36,226 nt of DNA from assembly GCA_024644655.1 (NCBI GenBank), contig JAHEHJ010000093.1, positions 1-36,226 on the forward strand, given 5' to 3'. The stretch's first letter is position 1. Each line of letters begins with the position of its first letter. The position numbers and the translations under genes are program-made. The notes below the pieces were generated by a model. The model was given only the letters and a program-made list of their open reading frames with translations, searched no databases and was not told the origin of the DNA. The DNA is from Flavobacterium sp. (lineage in GTDB: Bacteria > Bacteroidota > Bacteroidia > Flavobacteriales > Flavobacteriaceae). Below, in pieces: positions 8,958 through 17,592 of the stretch.

Positions 8958-10148
8958 ATGTACGGAAAAATTCAACAACACCTACAAAACGAATTGAATA
9001 CCATTGAACAAAACGGTATTTTTAAAAGAGAACGCATAATTACTTCTCCACAAGGAGCCGAAATTACTGTAAACGGAAAAACCGTTTTAAACTTTTGTGC
9101 CAATAATTATTTGGGGCTGTCTTCCCATCCAGAAGTAATTCAAGCAGCAAAAGATGCCTTAGATACACATGGTTTTGGAATGTCATCCGTGCGTTTTATC
9201 TGCGGAACTCAAGACATTCACAAAACATTAGAAAAAAAGATAGCTGATTTTTATGGTACAGAAGACACCATTTTATATGCGGCTGCATTTGATGCTAACG
9301 GTGGCGTTTTTGAACCCTTGTTAGGCGAAGAAGACTGCATCATTTCAGATAGTTTAAACCATGCTTCTATCATTGATGGTGTTCGCTTGTGTAAAGCAGC
9401 TCGTTACCGATATGAAAATTCCAATATGGAAGATTTAGAACAGCAATTAATCAAAGCTACAGAAGCTGGTCACCGATTTAAATTAATCGTAACGGATGGT
9501 GTATTTTCTATGGACGGTGTCGTGGCCCCATTGGACAAGATATGTGATTTGGCAGATCAATACGATGCTTTAGTAATGGTTGATGAATGCCATGCGGCCG
9601 GTTTTATTGGAGCAACTGGAAAAGGAACCCTTGAAGCCAAAGGCGTAATGGGTAGGGTAGATATCATTACAGGAACCTTAGGAAAAGCATTAGGGGGAGC
9701 CATGGGTGGATATACGACAGCCAAAAAAGAAATTATTGAGTTATTGCGTCAACGATCTCGTCCTTATTTATTTTCAAACTCCTTGGCACCTGCTATAGTG
9801 GGAGCTTCCCTTAAAGTTTTCGAATTATTAGAAAAAGATACTTCTTTACGAGATCAATTGGAATGGAACACCAATTACTTTAAAGAAGGTATGAAAAAAG
9901 CAGGTATTGACATTATTGATGGCGATTCCGCTATTGTACCAGTGATGTTATATGATGCTAAACTATCGCAAATTATGGCCGATGAATTATTGAAAAAAGG
10001 AATTTATGTTATTGGATTCTTTTATCCTGTAGTACCAAAGGATAAAGCTCGAATTCGAGTGCAACTTTCTGCAGCACATACAAAAGCCCATTTAGACCAA
10101 GCAATTCTAGCCTTTACTGAAGTAGGAAAAGCACTTAAAATCATTTAA
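8958..10148 (+). CDS. kbl: Glycine C-acetyltransferase (2-amino-3-ketobutyrate CoA ligase)
   Basis: PLP enzyme of the alpha-oxoamine synthase family. It cleaves 2-amino-3-ketobutyrate with CoA to glycine plus acetyl-CoA, the second step of threonine catabolism. Length 396 fits Kbl (E. coli 398). Motifs are [10 protein letters not shown] at the N-terminus, [12 protein letters not shown], the PLP-contacting VDECHAAGF, and the Schiff-base lysine Lys243 in GTLGKALGG. Related enzymes (serine palmitoyltransferase, BioF) share the fold, but the near end-to-end match to Kbl-type sequence makes this assignment firm. It follows the helicase gene by 23 bases. No threonine dehydrogenase gene is adjacent. 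Confidence 0.93.
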   Translation: MYGKIQQHLQNELNTIEQNGIFKRERIITSPQGAEITVNGKTVLNFCANNYLGLSSHPEVIQAAKDALDTHGFGMSSVRFICGTQDIHKTLEKKIADFYGTEDTILYAAAFDANGGVFEPLLGEEDCIISDSLNHASIIDGVRLCKAARYRYENSNMEDLEQQLIKATEAGHRFKLIVTDGVFSMDGVVAPLDKICDLADQYDALVMVDECHAAGFIGATGKGTLEAKGVMGRVDIITGTLGKALGGAMGGYTTAKKEIIELLRQRSRPYLFSNSLAPAIVGASLKVFELLEKDTSLRDQLEWNTNYFKEGMKKAGIDIIDGDSAIVPVMLYDAKLSQIMADELLKKGIYVIGFFYPVVPKDKARIRVQLSAAHTKAHLDQAILAFTEVGKALKII

Positions 10149-10173
10149 TTAGCCATATTTTAACTATAACATT

Positions 10174-10203
10174 TTGATATTATAGATATACATGTTACTT
10201 TTG
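10174..10203 (+). promoter_or_regulatory. Promoter of the OmpA-family gene
   Basis: -33 TTG at 10174-10176, a 19-base spacer and a perfect -7 element TACTTTTG at 10196-10203. Transcription is expected near 10208. This rules out an in-frame ATG at 10192, which lies inside the promoter, and supports the ATG at 10240. Confidence 0.75.
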
Positions 10204-10239
10204 CGTCATTATAATTATTATAATCTAATCAAATTAAGT

Positions 10240-11634
10240 ATGAAACATCTTAACAAATTATTCGTTGCTATGCTATTGTTAGCTGGTTTGAGTTCTCAAG
10301 CTCAAGATAGTAACAATCCTTGGGCGTTATCGTTTGGGGTAAATGCAGTTGACACTAGAGTAAGTGCCGCTTCAAAATTAGAGGAACAATTTTCTCAGTT
10401 TTTCAATGTTAAATCAAACTGGAACATTTTGCCTTCAGTTTCTTACCTAACTGTATCTAAATACGTAGGTGATAATTTTTCATTTGGAGTAACTGGATCT
10501 GTTAACAAACTTAGCAAATATGTACAACCAAGCGTTCCTGGTTTAGGATATCAAGTTGAAAATCCTGGTGATTTAAACTATTACGCATTGGATGGAGTTG
10601 TTAACTATAGCTTTATGAACCTAATCAAATCTAAAAAATTAGACCCTTCTGCACACGTAGGTGGTGGTTATACTTGGATTGGTGAAGACAGCCATGCTGG
10701 TACAGTTAATGCTGGTTTAGGTTTGGCGTATTGGTTTACTGAAACTGTAGGTCTTTCATTCCGTTCTACATACAAACATTCATTCGAAGATGTACGTGAA
10801 GATATGCCATCTCACATGCAACACTTTTTAGGATTAACTTTCAAATTTGGTGGTTCTGATAGAGACGGAGACGGAATATATGACAAAGATGATGCTTGTC
10901 CAGATAACGCAGGTCCTAAAGCTAACAAAGGCTGTCCTGATACAGATGGAGACGGAGTTTTAGACAAAGATGATACTTGTCCAGATGTTGCTGGTTTAGC
11001 TGAGTTCCAAGGTTGTCCTGATACGGATGCTGACGGTGTAGCTGATAAAGATGATGCTTGTCCAGAAGTTGCTGGTTTAAAATCAATGGGTGGATGTCCT
11101 GATACTGATGGTGATGGAATCACTGACAAATCAGACAAATGTCCAGAAGTTAAAGGTCCAAAAGAAAACGCAGGTTGTCCTTGGCCAGATAGCGATGGAG
11201 ATAAAGTATTTGATAAAGATGACAAATGTCCAGATGTTGCTGGAACTGTAGCTAACAACGGATGTCCAGAAGTATCTGACGAAGTAGTTAAAAAATTAAA
11301 TGATTATGCTAAAACTATCTTGTTTGACACAGCGAAAGCTTCTTTCCAAAAACAAACATTCCCAGTTTTACAATCAATTACTGCTATCTTAAAAGAGTAT
11401 CCTACAGCTAAATTTAGCATTGAAGGACACACTGATGGTGATGGTAATGATAAAACAAACCAAAAATTATCAGAAGATAGAGCTGCTGCAGTTAAAGGAT
11501 ATTTAATTGACAATGGTATTGCTGCTGATCGTTTAACTTCAGCTGGTTTTGGTGAGTCTAAACCAATTGACTCTAACAAAACTAAAGCTGGTAAAGCTAA
11601 CAACAGAAGAGTTGAAGTGAAATTAGTAAAATAA
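10240..11634 (+). CDS. OmpA-family outer-membrane porin with thrombospondin type-3 repeats
   Basis: Outer-membrane protein anchored to peptidoglycan, 464 residues from the ATG at 10240. The signal peptide [21 protein letters not shown] is followed by an N-terminal beta-barrel region (about residues 22-205). Then come five calcium-binding thrombospondin type-3 repeats (about 207-344) of the form D-x-DGDG-x-x-D-x-D-x-CP, with regularly spaced cysteines. The C-terminal OmpA domain (about 350-464) carries the peptidoglycan-binding core IEGHTDGDG and NRRVEVKL. A strong consensus promoter and a strong terminator bracket the gene, consistent with an abundant structural protein. It interrupts the addA-addB pair. 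A longer reading from 10192 is rejected because that codon overlaps the promoter. Confidence 0.93.
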   Translation: MKHLNKLFVAMLLLAGLSSQAQDSNNPWALSFGVNAVDTRVSAASKLEEQFSQFFNVKSNWNILPSVSYLTVSKYVGDNFSFGVTGSVNKLSKYVQPSVPGLGYQVENPGDLNYYALDGVVNYSFMNLIKSKKLDPSAHVGGGYTWIGEDSHAGTVNAGLGLAYWFTETVGLSFRSTYKHSFEDVREDMPSHMQHFLGLTFKFGGSDRDGDGIYDKDDACPDNAGPKANKGCPDTDGDGVLDKDDTCPDVAGLAEFQGCPDTDADGVADKDDACPEVAGLKSMGGCPDTDGDGITDKSDKCPEVKGPKENAGCPWPDSDGDKVFDKDDKCPDVAGTVANNGCPEVSDEVVKKLNDYAKTILFDTAKASFQKQTFPVLQSITAILKEYPTAKFSIEGHTDGDGNDKTNQKLSEDRAAAVKGYLIDNGIAADRLTSAGFGESKPIDSNKTKAGKANNRRVEVKLVK

Positions 11635-11656
11635 TTTCTTTCCAAAATATTTTCTT

Positions 11657-11687
11657 AAAACGCCTCGAATATCGAGGCGTTTTTTTT
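11657..11687 (+). terminator. Terminator of the OmpA-family gene
   Basis: Twelve-base perfect stem AAAACGCCTCGA / TCGAGGCGTTTT with a three-base loop and a long T tract, 14 bases before the next gene. Confidence 0.92.
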
Positions 11688-11700
11688 ATATATTTATATC

Positions 11701-14454
11701 ATGTCAAAGCCAACCTTTCTTCAACAATTAGCCAGTCAAATACTTAAAGACCACTCTCATTCTTTGGCTGAATTGGTTATCATTTTACCCAATAAAAGAG
11801 CCAAAGTATTTTTACTAGAAGCCTTCAAAGATCAAATTACTGAAACGGTATTTGCTCCCGAAATCAATAGCATAGAAGACTTTATACAAGATGTAGCCGG
11901 ACTGCGTGCTATTGACAGTATTGAGTTGCTCTTTGAGTTCTATGAAGTGTATCTTTCAGTAACTGAAAAGGCCCAACAAGAAAGCTTTGAAACCTTTGCC
12001 AATTGGGCAAAGACTTTATTACAAGACTTTAATGAAATAGACCGGTATTTACTGGACCCCAACCATGTGTTAAAATACTTGGAAAACATTAAAGAAATTG
12101 AGCATTGGGCAGTAGACATCAACCAGCGTACTTCTTTAATAGAAAACTATTTGCTGTTTTGGAAAAAACTCCCCGTATATTATGAATCCCTATACCGGTA
12201 TTTACTAAATAAAGGAGTGGGTTATCAAGGATTGATTTATAGAGAAGCTGTAGAAAACTTAAATCACTTTTCCGAAAACAATCAAAGACACTATGTATTT
12301 GCTGGATTTAATGCGTTGAATCAAGCCGAAGAAAAAATCATACAACACTTGTTGGCTTTGGATTGTGCCAAAATTTATTGGGACATAGACGAAACCTTAT
12401 TATACGATACTTTTCATGATGCAGGCTTATTCCAACACAGATTCAAATCCGATTGGATTTATTATAAATCTCATCCTTATGAATGGATTGTAAATGATTT
12501 TACCGATGCCAAGAACATTCAGGTGATAGCTACCTCTAAATCTATTGGTCAAGCCAAAATAGCAGGAAGTATACTAGAAGAATTGGCCTCCAACTCAGAA
12601 ACCTCATTGCAAAATGTAGCTTTGGTACTAGGAGAAGAAAGCTTACTCCAACCTATATTGCACGCCTTACCCGAATCGGTAGACGCTCTTAATATCACGA
12701 TGGGCTTTTCCAGCAAAAACAATCCGGCACAATTGCTGATTGCCAAATTGTTTAAACTGCATACAAACGCCCTATCTCGAAATGCATCAAGTTATGTGAT
12801 GTATTATAAAGATGTATTGGATATTTTAACCCATCCCCTTATAGAGCCTTTTGTAGATACTCGGGAGTTAGTTCGTAAAATAAACACCTACAACTTTACC
12901 TTTATTCCTTATAAAAAACTCCTCGAATTACATCCTGAAGGCAATGCATTGTTTGGGTTATTGTTTCAAAAATGGGACACAAGCTCTGTAGCTGTGTTGG
13001 AAAATATAGCCCAATTATTACTCACCCTAAAGTCGAATTTGAGTTATGATAATGAAGAAGAAAAGATTACCAATGCCTTTGTGTATTCGGTATACTTAGT
13101 AATCAATAAGATGATTTCATATTTTACGTCACATCCAAAAATAGATGATATAAAAACAGTACAAGCTATTTACAAGCAAGTAATTGATGTGGCAGAGGTA
13201 TCCTTTGAAGGTGAACCGCTTTCGGGACTCCAAATTATGGGGGTATTAGAAAGTAGGGTACTTGATTTTGACACCGTGATTATTACTTCGGTCAATGAAG
13301 GAAAGTTCCCTGCAGGCAAAAGCAACAACTCCTTTATTCCGTATGATATAAAACGGGAATTAGGATTGCCTACCTTTAAAGAAAAAGATGCCATTTACAC
13401 CTATCACTTTTATCATTTGTTACAACGTGCTAAGCAAGTATATTTGATTTACAATTCCGACAGTGAAGGATTTGACGCGGGTGAAAAAAGTCGATTTATC
13501 ACCCAATTGGAAGTAGAAAAACAGCCCAATCACCAATTGTCATTTCAATATTACAATGCAGTAGTCCCTACCATTGCCTACGAACCTATGGTAGTGCCCA
13601 AAACTGACGCTGTTTTAGAACGCCTGCGAGATATTGCCACAAAAGGATTCTCTCCTTCTTCCTTGACTGCTTATATTCGAAATCCGATACCTTTTTATTT
13701 TCAACGCATCCTGCGCATATCTGAAACCGATGAAGTAGAAGAAAATATAGCCGTGAATACCCTTGGAACCATTATTCATGGTGCGTTAGAAGAATTATAC
13801 AAACCTTTTGTTGGGCAACTATTAACCGTAGCTGATGTGCAAAGTTGCTTTCCTAAAATAGAAGCTGAAGTTTTGGCCCAATTCAAAAAAGAATACAAAG
13901 AAGGGGAAATTCAAAAAGGGAGAAACTTATTGGCCTTTGAAGTAGCCAAACGGAATGTGCAGAATTTCTTGAAACTTGAAATTGCAAGTTTAGCCCAAGA
14001 TGAAGTCCAAATTATTGCTTTAGAGAAAACGTTTGAACGCGTATTGAATGACCCGCGATTACCCTATCCTGTATTAATTAAAGGAAATGTTGACCGAATT
14101 GAACTGCGCAATGGAAAAATCAGAATTATAGATTACAAAACGGGTAAAGTAGAACAAAAAAGTGTCAAATTAAAAACTTGGGAAGGGTTGACGGAGGACA
14201 TCAAACACGACAAAATCATTCAAGTATTGGCTTATGCTTTTATGTATGAACTTAATGCGAATGGCTTAGAAATGGAAGCTGGTATCATATCCTTTAAGAA
14301 TTTAAAGTCCGGGTTTTTACCGTTTCAATTCGTTCAAGACAAAGAAATTACATCGGTAATTACACGAGATATTATGGATGCTTATTTAGACCAGATTGTC
14401 GTTTTATTATTGTCCATTTTTGACCCAGAGCAGCCTTTTGTTGAGAAAACCTAA
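11701..14454 (+). CDS. addB: AddB-type PD-(D/E)XK nuclease subunit
   Basis: Predicted second subunit of the AddAB resection nuclease, 917 residues. The N-terminal part resembles an inactivated helicase: ILPNKRAKVF stands where AddB proteins often have a Walker A, and no GxGKT is visible. The C-terminal nuclease is intact: FSPSSLTAYIRNP, His693 in GTIIHGALEELY, Asp798 in KGNVDRIEL, and Asp811/Lys813 in IIDYKTGK. Classical AddB nuclease domains carry four cysteines binding a 4Fe-4S cluster. Here the first is Asn (IRNPIPFYF), the protein has only two cysteines in total, and none lie in the C-terminal 100 residues, so the cluster is absent. It starts 14 bases after the porin terminator with no obvious promoter and overlaps the convergent hydrolase gene by 4 bases. 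Confidence 0.82.
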   Translation: MSKPTFLQQLASQILKDHSHSLAELVIILPNKRAKVFLLEAFKDQITETVFAPEINSIEDFIQDVAGLRAIDSIELLFEFYEVYLSVTEKAQQESFETFANWAKTLLQDFNEIDRYLLDPNHVLKYLENIKEIEHWAVDINQRTSLIENYLLFWKKLPVYYESLYRYLLNKGVGYQGLIYREAVENLNHFSENNQRHYVFAGFNALNQAEEKIIQHLLALDCAKIYWDIDETLLYDTFHDAGLFQHRFKSDWIYYKSHPYEWIVNDFTDAKNIQVIATSKSIGQAKIAGSILEELASNSETSLQNVALVLGEESLLQPILHALPESVDALNITMGFSSKNNPAQLLIAKLFKLHTNALSRNASSYVMYYKDVLDILTHPLIEPFVDTRELVRKINTYNFTFIPYKKLLELHPEGNALFGLLFQKWDTSSVAVLENIAQLLLTLKSNLSYDNEEEKITNAFVYSVYLVINKMISYFTSHPKIDDIKTVQAIYKQVIDVAEVSFEGEPLSGLQIMGVLESRVLDFDTVIITSVNEGKFPAGKSNNSFIPYDIKRELGLPTFKEKDAIYTYHFYHLLQRAKQVYLIYNSDSEGFDAGEKSRFITQLEVEKQPNHQLSFQYYNAVVPTIAYEPMVVPKTDAVLERLRDIATKGFSPSSLTAYIRNPIPFYFQRILRISETDEVEENIAVNTLGTIIHGALEELYKPFVGQLLTVADVQSCFPKIEAEVLAQFKKEYKEGEIQKGRNLLAFEVAKRNVQNFLKLEIASLAQDEVQIIALEKTFERVLNDPRLPYPVLIKGNVDRIELRNGKIRIIDYKTGKVEQKSVKLKTWEGLTEDIKHDKIIQVLAYAFMYELNANGLEMEAGIISFKNLKSGFLPFQFVQDKEITSVITRDIMDAYLDQIVVLLLSIFDPEQPFVEKT

Positions 14455-15236
14455 ACCTTCTTTAAAAAGTCCAATAAGACTTGAAGAAGTTCTTTTTGAT
14501 TTTCAATATGAGACATGTGACCGTCTTTAAAAGTAGTAAGTTGCACTTTTGTACCTTCTATTTGGTCTACATGGTCGTCATAAGGTAAAACACCGTCTTT
14601 TTTACCCAATACCAATTGCATAGGATAAGGTGCGAAGTGCAAAATAACCTCACGGTCTTTTCGGATTTTCATTCCCTCCAAAGCGGCAACTATACCTTGA
14701 AGAGGGGTTTGTAGTGCCTCTAATTTAACTTGTTCAATGGTATCGGCAAGGCGTTCCCGATTGTCCTCACTAAAAAGATTGGCAATAGACATCCTTACAA
14801 AAGCGGCATAATTTTGTTTGACTGCTTCAATAGCTCTATCACGATTCACTTTTCGTTCCTCACTATCCGCACGAGAAGTAGAATTTAATAGTACGAGCCC
14901 TTTAACATGATCGGGAAACAATTCAGCAAAAGCCAAAGCAATATATCCTCCCATAGAATGACCAACGAGCACTACCTTTCGCAATTTCAAAAAGAGTGTT
15001 AAGGCATATAACATATCGGCTTGGTCTTCCATGGCATGTACATAGCCATAACATTCTGTATCACCATGACCCAGTAAATCCACTGTAATGACACGGTGTT
15101 TTTTTGATAGTTCCGGGATAAAGGCATCCCACATCGCTTTATTTTCTAAGAACCCATGCAATAAGACAAGGGCTGTCCCTTTTCCTTGATCGGTAAAGGA
15201 TATTTTAGTATTCTTATAAATAATGTGTTGGGTCAC
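14451..15236 (-). CDS. Alpha/beta-fold hydrolase
   Basis: Serine hydrolase of the alpha/beta fold, 261 residues, probably an esterase or acyl hydrolase; the substrate cannot be inferred. Motifs are the oxyanion-hole LLHGFLENKAMW (residues 25-36), VDLLGHGDT, the nucleophile elbow GHSMGG with Ser94, an acidic residue in VLGKKDGVLP, and the catalytic His in FKDGHMSHIENQ near the C-terminus. No signal peptide, so cytoplasmic. Its 3' end overlaps the 3' end of the convergent addB by 4 bases. A minus-strand -7 element (15262-15269) lies 26 bases upstream of the ATG. Confidence 0.9.
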   Translation of the reverse strand: MTQHIIYKNTKISFTDQGKGTALVLLHGFLENKAMWDAFIPELSKKHRVITVDLLGHGDTECYGYVHAMEDQADMLYALTLFLKLRKVVLVGHSMGGYIALAFAELFPDHVKGLVLLNSTSRADSEERKVNRDRAIEAVKQNYAAFVRMSIANLFSEDNRERLADTIEQVKLEALQTPLQGIVAALEGMKIRKDREVILHFAPYPMQLVLGKKDGVLPYDDHVDQIEGTKVQLTTFKDGHMSHIENQKELLQVLLDFLKKV

Positions 15237-15261
15237 GTGAGGTAGTACTTTAAAATCTTTT

Positions 15262-15269
15262 CAAAAATA
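15262..15269 (-). promoter_or_regulatory. Possible -7 element of the hydrolase gene
   Basis: Reads TATTTTTG on the minus strand, a full TAnnTTTG match, 26 bases upstream of the ATG. No -33 TTG at proper spacing. Confidence 0.35.
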
Positions 15270-15496
15270 GCACATCAACTGTAATGGATGCTGAATTGTT
15301 GATAAATAATAATCCAAAGCAACTTCTTTATTGTACGACAACGCTAAATGAAATTAAAACCTCTTACTTGTTTAGAAAAATAGGAGCAAAATTGCCTACG
15401 GATTGCCTAAAAATTCTGGGCCTTTTTGATAAATTATAAGGATACTTTTTGTGGCGCGTCAAGATCGGTAAAATAGAACGTCGGGAGTAATTATAA

Positions 15497-15562
15497 AAAT
15501 GACCGCGGTGAATTGAATAAATGACCGCGGTCATTTATGTAAGTGACCGCGGTCATTTAATT
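15497..15562. repeat. Three tandem 22-bp units with palindromic TGACCGCGGTCA core
   Basis: Units start at 15497, 15519 and 15541 and are exactly 22 bp each. The second core is the centre of a perfect 22-bp palindrome (15517-15538). The third has a perfect 12-bp palindrome (15544-15555). The first reads TGACCGCGGTGA, with the outer bases changed. Palindrome centres are 22 bp apart, about two helical turns, which would put bound dimers on one face of the DNA. The GC-rich core stands out in AT-rich DNA. The array lies about 200 bp upstream of the DUF1398 gene and 260 bp upstream of the hydrolase start. Confidence 0.85.
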
Positions 15563-15760
15563 TGTGCATCAGGACGAATAAAAAAATTGGTCGGGACGAA
15601 AAGTTTATTTCAACCTGATGAAAATAAAAGTTAGTCTATAGCCATTTTTTGTTGTACCGTTTTACTCCGAAATAACATTCAGGATTATAAATGTTTTATT
15701 GCTCTTTCGAGAGTCAATTTTATCTAATATCTTTAGCCTTTCATCAAAATTAAAACTCCA

Positions 15761-16153
15761 ATGTTTACCCTTCAACAAATACATGAAGCCCATTCCAAAG
15801 TGAAAAGTGGTGCTGATTTCCCAAAATACATGCAGGATATTATTAGGCTTGGTGTTACTTCATTTGAAACATTTGTCTTTGATAATCACACAAATTATTA
15901 TGGAAAAGATAAATTTCAAATTGCTTCAACAGGTTTAACAGAAACATTTTCAATTGTAAATGAAAGCAACTTAGACCAATTTAAAGCCGACTTAAAAGCT
16001 CATCAACAGGGCAAAACCGATTATATGACTTTCTTAAACGACTGTGCCAAATCGGGAGTTGAAAAATGGATCGTAGCGATGAATCAAATGACTTGTACCT
16101 ATTATGATGTTCAGGGCCAAGCATTATTAGTTGAAATCATCCCAACAATTTAA
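15761..16153 (+). CDS. DUF1398 (YbcV-like) family protein
   Basis: Small cytoplasmic protein of 130 residues with no signal peptide or membrane segment. The start MFTLQQIHEAHSKVKSGADFP, the central GVTSFETFVFDNHTNYYG, and the tail WIVAMNQMTCTYYDVQG followed by a short strand match the DUF1398 pattern as I recall it; the function of that family is not established. It is a single gene, with the convergent pepP terminator directly downstream and a long upstream region holding phased palindromes that could be its operators. The near-consensus -7 TATCTTTA at 15728-15735 is a possible promoter element. Confidence 0.75.
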   Translation: MFTLQQIHEAHSKVKSGADFPKYMQDIIRLGVTSFETFVFDNHTNYYGKDKFQIASTGLTETFSIVNESNLDQFKADLKAHQQGKTDYMTFLNDCAKSGVEKWIVAMNQMTCTYYDVQGQALLVEIIPTI

Positions 16154-16154
16154 C

Positions 16155-16185
16155 AAAAAAAAAACGGTTCACTTTCGCAAACCGT
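16155..16185 (-). terminator. Terminator of pepP
   Basis: ACGGTT (16164-16169) and AACCGT (16180-16185) form a hairpin. On the minus strand it is followed by a run of ten T, which fits the minus-strand aminopeptidase gene. On the plus strand there is no T tract. Confidence 0.8.
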
Positions 16186-16212
16186 CTCTATACTATTCTC
16201 TTTATTCTGTTC

Positions 16213-17505
16213 TTAGGAATTCATCAAACTCTCAATTTCATCCACTTCAATTGGGATATTGCGCATTAAGTTAAAGGCAGCACCTTTTTCTTGGATTACC
16301 ATATCATCTTCGATACGAATTCCAAATCCTTCGGCTGGAATATAGATACCCGGTTCCACTGTGAAAACCATATTGGCTTTCATAGGCTCGTGAAGTAACC
16401 CATAATCATGCGTATCTAAGCCCATGTGGTGTGAGGTTCCGTGCATAAAGTATTTTTTATACGCTGGCCAATCGGGGTTTTCGTTTTGCACATCAGACTT
16501 GTCAATTAGACCTAAACCTAACAATTCAGAAGTCATTATTTTGCCTACCTCAACATGGTATTGTTTCCACAAAGTACCTGGCACAAGCATTTTAGTCGCT
16601 TCATTTTTTACGCGAAGCACAGCGTTGTATACTTCTTTTTGACGCTCCGAAAAACATCCAGATACTGGTACCATACGCGTCATATCACTAGAATAATTAG
16701 CATATTCTGCCCCTACATCCAATAATATTAAGTCCCCAGCATGGCATTGTTGGTTGTTCTCTATATAATGAAGCACATTGGCATTGTTTCCAGACGCAAT
16801 AATGGGTGTGTAAGCAAATCCTTTGGAGCGATTGCGTAGAAATTCGTGGGCAAACTCAGCCTCAATTTCATATTCCATTACCCCGGGTTTAACATAACTC
16901 AAAATTCTACGGAATCCTTTTTCAGTAATATCACAAGCTTTTTGGATTAAATCCAATTCTTCGGATTCTTTGACTGAACGAATTCTTTGAAGTATTGGGT
17001 TGGCTTTTTCTACTTTATGAGCCGGATAATTTTCTTTCCACCACTTCACAAAACGAGCTTCACGAGTTTCCGTTTCAATGGAAGCTCGGTAGTGCTCATT
17101 GGTATTGATATACATCGTTTCGGCATACGCCATAACTTCTTTAAGCGTTTTATGAAAATCCTGCAACCAAATTACCGATTTGATTCCGCTTACTTCCAAG
17201 GCGCGTTCTTTGGTTAGTTTTTCTCCTTCCCAAATGGCAATATGCTCGTTAGTCTCCTTTAGGAATAGGATTTCTTTTAAATGCTCATAAGGCGCGTCTG
17301 GAAAAAGCAACAAGATGCTTTCTTCTTGGTCAACCCCACTGAGGTAAAAGATATCCCGGTGTTGTGCAAACGGTAAGGTGCTATCAGCAGAAACAGGATA
17401 AATATCGTTCGAATTGAACACAGCCACACTATTTGGTTTCATTTGGGCCTTAAATTTGGCTCTATTTTTAATAAACAAATTGCGGTCTATTTGATGGTAT
17501 TTCAT
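16213..17505 (-). CDS. pepP: Xaa-Pro aminopeptidase (M24B)
   Basis: Removes N-terminal residues that precede proline; cytoplasmic dinuclear metallopeptidase. The 430-residue protein has an N-terminal AMP_N domain (about 1-150) and a C-terminal pita-bread catalytic domain. The five metal ligands are all present: Asp263 in LLDVGAEYANYSSD, Asp274, His359 in HGTSHHMGLD, Glu384 in TVEPGIYIP and Glu399 in GIRIEDD. These align with Asp260, Asp271, His354, Glu383 and Glu406 of E. coli PepP. Own terminator downstream; a minus-strand TAATTTTG element at 17550-17557 is a possible promoter. Confidence 0.95.
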   Translation of the reverse strand: MKYHQIDRNLFIKNRAKFKAQMKPNSVAVFNSNDIYPVSADSTLPFAQHRDIFYLSGVDQEESILLLFPDAPYEHLKEILFLKETNEHIAIWEGEKLTKERALEVSGIKSVIWLQDFHKTLKEVMAYAETMYINTNEHYRASIETETREARFVKWWKENYPAHKVEKANPILQRIRSVKESEELDLIQKACDITEKGFRRILSYVKPGVMEYEIEAEFAHEFLRNRSKGFAYTPIIASGNNANVLHYIENNQQCHAGDLILLDVGAEYANYSSDMTRMVPVSGCFSERQKEVYNAVLRVKNEATKMLVPGTLWKQYHVEVGKIMTSELLGLGLIDKSDVQNENPDWPAYKKYFMHGTSHHMGLDTHDYGLLHEPMKANMVFTVEPGIYIPAEGFGIRIEDDMVIQEKGAAFNLMRNIPIEVDEIESLMNS

Positions 17506-17549
17506 ATCATATTGTATTTAAAATTGAAGGTCTTAGAAAATTCGTTGTT

Positions 17550-17557
17550 CAAAATTA
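17550..17557 (-). promoter_or_regulatory. Possible -7 element of pepP
   Basis: Minus strand reads TAATTTTG (TAnnTTTG), giving a leader of about 40 bases. The nearest upstream TTG is at 26-base spacing, longer than usual. Confidence 0.4.
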
Positions 17558-17592
17558 ACTAAAGTCGGAAACTAAATAGTAGCCAAATGGCG

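Larger units (their letters stand above)
15237..15760. other. 524-bp intergenic region between divergent genes
   Basis: No convincing gene. It holds a minus-strand -7 element for the hydrolase gene (15262-15269), the three 22-bp tandem palindromic units (15497-15562), an inverted repeat CATCAGG (15567-15573) / CCTGATG (15614-15620), and a near-consensus -7 TATCTTTA (15728-15735) 25 bases before the DUF1398 start. The motif TCGGGA occurs on both sides of the palindromes. Its unusual length for this compact genome suggests a regulatory or remnant element. Confidence 0.6.

Noticed and set aside
10192..10239. Upstream in-frame start for the porin gene
   Set aside because: The ATG at 10192 lies inside the promoter (-7 at 10196-10203), and the ATG at 10240 starts a clean signal peptide.
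10812..11258. 148-codon minus-strand ORF opposite the porin gene
   Set aside because: It is the antisense shadow of the thrombospondin type-3 repeats. Its own repetitive Ser/Gly/Pro content is produced by the repeated DNA of the real gene.
10855..11270. Repeated DNA within the porin gene as a possible array or CRISPR
   Set aside because: The periodicity is explained by five in-frame protein repeats; the units are not identical and there are no spacers.
15284..15439. 51-codon plus-strand ORF in the hydrolase-DUF1398 gap
   Set aside because: No ribosome-binding site or promoter, no recognisable domain, and such a length is expected by chance.
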